The notes under the pieces are model-generated. The model made no database searches and was not told the origin of the DNA. It saw only the letters and a list, made by a program, of their open reading frames with translations. DNA of 8,647 bases from Sphaerochaeta sp. GTDB lineage: Bacteria > Spirochaetota > Spirochaetia > Sphaerochaetales > Sphaerochaetaceae. Shown piece by piece: positions 5,454-8,647 of the stretch. How positions within the stretch are numbered: the first letter of the stretch is position 1; every line of letters starts with the position of its first letter. The stretch spans positions 1 to 8,647 of the forward strand of contig DMAO01000320.1 of assembly GCA_003446545.1 (NCBI GenBank), written 5' to 3'. The translations under genes were made by a program, and so were the position numbers.

Positions 5454-7682
5454 ATGGCCAAGACAAAATACCTCAGCGAGGCAGAAAAGCAGCAGGGACA
5501 AAAACACATGTACCAGCAGGAAGTATACAATGGTATTGCATACAGCCTGCTTGGCGATACCATTGTCTACTTGCTGGCCATCTACTTCGGAGCAGGTAAC
5601 CTTGCCTTGGGATACATTGCCTCTGCCTCCTATATAGCGGGGATTGTTCTTCCTTTTGTTACTAGAATCTTCAAGGGAAGGAACCAGATAAAAGTGCAGT
5701 CGGCAGCATGGCTGGTCCGTGGTATTGTCTGCTTCGGCTATGTAGGGCTTTTCTTCTTGACAGGTAATGCTGCAGTCCTCCTGTTGCTCGGCATCTATAC
5801 GGTTTTCAATATCTTCCGCATGGTCGGCATCGCTCTTAATGACTTTACCCTGAAAAGCATCAGCAGTGTCTCCAATCGGGGCAAGGTGGTAGCCAACGTC
5901 AACGTTGCCTATCAGAGCTCCTCCATGGTCGTGCGCTGCATCACTGCCCTTGTCTTAGGCCTTCAGTATTTCTCTGGCCTTATCGGCCTTATCGGGTTGC
6001 AGGTTATCGGTGCCATCATGAACTTTTTTGCAGCCCATGAGATGTCCCTTATCCCTTCACGCAGTGTCATCACCCACAAGAAGGGTAGGACTGTACTCAC
6101 CATCTTCAAGGAAGCGATGATACAGACCTCCCTGAGCAGGAGACTTGTCCTCAGATGGCTTGCCACGGCGGTCGCCGTCATATTTGGCCTTACCGTACCG
6201 TTTCTCAGGATTGAGCTTGGGCTGTCAAACAGTATGGTCGTACTCTACTCTGTGGTTCTGGGCCTTGCCATAGTAGCCGCCTCCTACATCAGCCGGCAGT
6301 TCTCTGACCGTCTGGGTTCACGGCCACTGGTTTTCATTTCCACACTGTTCTCCCTCTTCTTTTTCCTTATCTGGGCCCTGATAACCCCAGAGGTCGCTCC
6401 CATCTGGTTTTTCATCCTTGGTTTTTTCACCAACTTCTTTGTCGGACTCATCGCCCTGCTGGTATTCCGCCTGGTGCAACAGGTGATGCCTGATGATGAT
6501 GCAGTCAGCTTTAACTCCATGGTCAACTTTGTCATTGCAATCATTGCATTCTTGGTAGGTATCATTAGTGGTCTGTTGGCCGACAGTGGCGATATTGCCC
6601 GTTCGATCTTCATTCTCGAAGGAGAGGCTGCAGGCAATAGTTATACTCTGGTATTCATCTTCGCCATGGCCCTTACTGCCATAGAGGCTCTGGTGGCTGC
6701 AAGGCTCCAGGAAGTCGGTGCCTACTCCTCCCAAGCAGCCGCGGCTGTCGTTTTCTCCATGCACGGCCTGAAAGCAGTTTCCATGATTGAGAAGCTGGAA
6801 AAGACCACCGACCCGGCAAAACGCAGATTTTTGATGCACTCTTTGGGAAGCAACTACAATAATATGGCAACAAGTGAGATCCGATCGATCCTTGCCTCCC
6901 CATTCTCCTCTGATAAGATCGAGGCTGTACGTGCTCTGGCCGACAGGCCCCGAAAAGCTCTGCTGGATGACCTCATCAAGGTAGCACGCGATGATGACTC
7001 CTATGTGCAGCTCGATGCCATTGCTGCCCTTGGTTCGTATAAGAAGGATCCTAAGGTCAAGGAGGTGATGCTCACCCTGCTCAAGCAAGGCCGGTGGTCA
7101 TCGGTACGCTCTATGGCCAGCAAGACCCTGGCGCGCATAACTGAAAACACTGAATACCTCCCTCTGGTCAACGAGCTCTCCCACTCGGCAAAGCATATTG
7201 ATGAGATAATTGACTATCTGATAGCAAAGCGGCATATGGATAAGGATGGTTCCTTCTACCAGGAGTTTTTTATCTCCGTAGAACAAGGGAGAAGTGCCAC
7301 CTTTCGTCAGACACGCTATGCTGTCATCGCATCCTTCTTCAAGTTTGGTTCTCCCAGGCTTTCCTCTCTCTATGAGCAGCTGAACAGTGGGAATGTCAAG
7401 GGCTTTTTCCCTAGCTTCCTCTCTGAGGCAAGGGATCTTACCCAGATAGACCAGCACTATGATGAGGTGCTTTTCATGTTCTATAACCAAAAGTGGGCAG
7501 ACTTGAGGGATTTTTGTCTTACTATCCTGGAAGAGTCCGACCTTAGCTTTGACCCCTGCTTGGATAATCTCAAGATCGGTATCATGAAGTCCCGTGATAT
7601 GGACATCGATCTGTTTGACATCCAGGATGCCCTTGCAGGACTCTATTTTTCCTACTCATTGGGGAAAAACATAAAAAGCTGA
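5454..7682 (+). CDS. MFS-like membrane transporter fused to a C-terminal HEAT-like repeat domain
   Basis: A 742-residue inner-membrane protein. Residues about 25-420 contain roughly twelve hydrophobic helices in two sets split by a charged loop near 205-230 (SVITHKKGRTVLTIFKEA), the usual architecture of the major facilitator superfamily. The cytoplasmic C-terminal part, about 445-742, is soluble and alpha-helical. Residues about 483-565 show HEAT-like repeats (for example DKIEAVRALADRP, then DSYVQLDAIAALGSYKKDP, then WSSVRSMASKTLARI). Ordinary MFS proteins are 400-450 residues long, so about 300 residues are extra. The substrate cannot be read from sequence. The ATG at 5454 has no proper ribosome site; AAGGAG (5432-5437) is 16 bases away inside clpP, so translation is probably coupled to clpP termination. 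A later in-frame ATG at 5508 is possible but would drop the conserved-looking N terminus. The frame is open and undamaged. Confidence 0.75.
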   Translation: MAKTKYLSEAEKQQGQKHMYQQEVYNGIAYSLLGDTIVYLLAIYFGAGNLALGYIASASYIAGIVLPFVTRIFKGRNQIKVQSAAWLVRGIVCFGYVGLFFLTGNAAVLLLLGIYTVFNIFRMVGIALNDFTLKSISSVSNRGKVVANVNVAYQSSSMVVRCITALVLGLQYFSGLIGLIGLQVIGAIMNFFAAHEMSLIPSRSVITHKKGRTVLTIFKEAMIQTSLSRRLVLRWLATAVAVIFGLTVPFLRIELGLSNSMVVLYSVVLGLAIVAASYISRQFSDRLGSRPLVFISTLFSLFFFLIWALITPEVAPIWFFILGFFTNFFVGLIALLVFRLVQQVMPDDDAVSFNSMVNFVIAIIAFLVGIISGLLADSGDIARSIFILEGEAAGNSYTLVFIFAMALTAIEALVAARLQEVGAYSSQAAAAVVFSMHGLKAVSMIEKLEKTTDPAKRRFLMHSLGSNYNNMATSEIRSILASPFSSDKIEAVRALADRPRKALLDDLIKVARDDDSYVQLDAIAALGSYKKDPKVKEVMLTLLKQGRWSSVRSMASKTLARITENTEYLPLVNELSHSAKHIDEIIDYLIAKRHMDKDGSFYQEFFISVEQGRSATFRQTRYAVIASFFKFGSPRLSSLYEQLNSGNVKGFFPSFLSEARDLTQIDQHYDEVLFMFYNQKWADLRDFCLTILEESDLSFDPCLDNLKIGIMKSRDMDIDLFDIQDALAGLYFSYSLGKNIKS

Positions 7683-7684
7683 AG

Positions 7685-7714
7685 CAAGAGTGGGGACTTT
7701 TCCCCTTACTCTTG
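7685..7714 (+). terminator. Intergenic hairpin between the transporter and lipoprotein genes
   Basis: CAAGAGT (7685-7691) pairs with ACTCTTG (7708-7714), then GGGGA (7692-7696) with TCCCC (7701-7705), with a TT bulge and a four-base loop CTTT. The stem begins two bases after the transporter stop and ends four bases before the lipoprotein ATG. With no T tract after it, full termination is doubtful. It may act as an attenuator, an mRNA stabiliser or a translation-control hairpin. Confidence 0.5.
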
Positions 7715-7718
7715 TATC

Positions 7719-8647
7719 ATGAAAAAATATTCGATCTCGGTTGTTCCTCTTCTTATCCTAACCTTTCTTCTGCTTGTAGGTTGTGGATGCACCCTTGATG
7801 CACAAGTCTCAAACGAAAAAGAGTTTAAGATTCTTACCTACAATGTGCAGAACCTCATGGACGACAAGCTCGATGGGGACGAATACCCTGAGTACCGCCC
7901 CTCGGAAAAGTGGAGCACAGAATCCTACCATATGCGATTGAGAACTCTCAATGAGGTGCTGACCAACCGAAGCATCGGGTTGTGTGACGTCTTGGTTTTG
8001 CAGGAAATTGAGCACGAAGGGGTCATCGCAGATCTCTTGGACAGGCATTTGGGGCGAAAAGGGTACTTGTGGTATGCAGTTGCCAAAGGTGAAGACTCAG
8101 CCATCGCCACTGCCGTGATAAGCCGGAACAGGCCCAAGCAGGTTGCTGTGCACGCTGTAGAAGGCTCAAGGCCCGTTCTGGAGGCGGTGTTCGATACAGA
8201 ACGGGGGGAGGTTGTCATCTTCGCCCTGCATGGAAAGAGCCAGATAGGGGAGTTTGCTGAGACAGAGGCGTTACGCCTAGGCCTTAGCCGTGTCCTCAAG
8301 GAAGCGGCGATACGACACGAAGGCAGTCTCATTATCCTGTGTGGCGATTTCAATACCGATCCCGATTCCTACAAGAACAACAGCGCAGTACAACCCGCTC
8401 TCATCGACATAGGGGACCAGAGATCACGTACCCATATGGCCAACGGTTCCCTAGGGATCACAGGCAGGAGGGATTTGGTCTACTCAGATGTCTGGTATTC
8501 GCCGTTTATGGATGGAGAGAACAGGTATGACAAACCAGGAACCTGCTATTTCGGAGGTTCCTGGCATCACTATGACCAATTTCTGGGCAATGGCCTATTG
8601 TTTGATGGTTTGGGTTGGGAGTATGGCTCTACTTCGATAATCGCCCC
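7719..8647 (+). CDS. Lipoprotein of the endonuclease/exonuclease/phosphatase superfamily (3' end outside the window)
   Basis: The reading frame is open for 309 codons and runs off the right edge. The N terminus is a lipoprotein signal: MKKYS, a hydrophobic stretch, then the lipobox LVGC with Cys22 as the lipidated residue, so the protein is likely membrane-anchored and exported. The rest matches the EEP superfamily of metal-dependent phosphodiesterases and nucleases: ILTYNVQN (Asn42), VLQEIE (metal ligand Glu96), ALHGKSQ (170-175, His171), CGDFNTDPD (Asp210, Asn212) and WHHYDQFLGNGLLFDG, resembling the family's LDQI segment with Asp286. The last catalytic motif (SDHxP) should lie beyond the window. 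The substrate is unknown; DNA, RNA, phospholipids or inositol phosphates are all possible in this superfamily. No Shine-Dalgarno is seen before the ATG, where a hairpin ends four bases upstream. It probably belongs to the clpP-transporter transcription unit. Confidence 0.88.
   Translation, partial: MKKYSISVVPLLILTFLLLVGCGCTLDAQVSNEKEFKILTYNVQNLMDDKLDGDEYPEYRPSEKWSTESYHMRLRTLNEVLTNRSIGLCDVLVLQEIEHEGVIADLLDRHLGRKGYLWYAVAKGEDSAIATAVISRNRPKQVAVHAVEGSRPVLEAVFDTERGEVVIFALHGKSQIGEFAETEALRLGLSRVLKEAAIRHEGSLIILCGDFNTDPDSYKNNSAVQPALIDIGDQRSRTHMANGSLGITGRRDLVYSDVWYSPFMDGENRYDKPGTCYFGGSWHHYDQFLGNGLLFDGLGWEYGSTSIIA

Noticed and set aside
6318..7088. Long minus-strand frame (256 codons) inside the transporter gene
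   Set aside because: It is antisense to a clear membrane/HEAT coding sequence, its translation is rich in His, Cys and Gly with no family resemblance, and it has no start signal; a shadow frame.
1..8647. CRISPR arrays, tRNA or rRNA genes
   Set aside because: No regularly spaced repeats, cloverleaf with T-loop signature or rRNA-like segments were seen.

Overview
The window reads as bacterial chromosome, probably from a spirochaete of the Sphaerochaeta/Treponema type. That placement is an inference from the overall character of the proteins, the TdeIII-type restriction enzyme (the family is named after a Treponema denticola enzyme) and a lipoprotein with a classical lipobox. There is no rRNA or other decisive marker. 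Housekeeping genes have moderate GC (about 55-58% in sample lines counted by hand). A central island is clearly richer in AT (33-43% GC in sample lines).

Layout, left to right. (1) A hairpin at 2-25 precedes a flavodoxin-fold protein with a CX2CX2CX5C cysteine cluster (43-666, +). (2) A strong bidirectional terminator (684-719) separates it from the convergent GTPase gene era (722-1603, -). (3) A divergent intergenic region of about 195 bp carries likely promoters for era (-) and for an orphan AllA/ureidoglycolate-lyase-family cupin (1799-2281, +). (4) An AT-rich restriction-modification island follows. It holds a TdeIII-family type II endonuclease (2412-3179, +) and a C5-cytosine methyltransferase with an N-terminal excisionase-like helix-turn-helix (3168-4562, -). 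The two genes are tail to tail and overlap by 12 bp. The methyltransferase has a near-consensus sigma-70 promoter, whose position shows that the longest ORF (from 4607) starts too early. (5) A leader of about 265 bp without a gene leads to a clpP-family gene (4872-5447, +). Only 6 nt later, and in the same frame, comes a 742-residue MFS-like transporter fused to a C-terminal HEAT-like domain (5454-7682, +). After a hairpin there is a lipoprotein of the endonuclease/exonuclease/phosphatase superfamily (7719 onward, +), cut by the end of the window.

How the genes work together: the restriction-modification pair is a self-contained defence/selfish module, with GGNCC as the expected specificity from family knowledge only. 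Its methyltransferase probably regulates its own promoter through the fused HTH domain, which could stand in for a separate C protein. clpP, the MFS-HEAT gene and the lipoprotein look like one transcription unit with a possible partial stop at the hairpin. The most distinctive observations are the HTH-methyltransferase fusion with its promoter architecture and the transporter-HEAT fusion. I do not see a wholly new multi-gene system.
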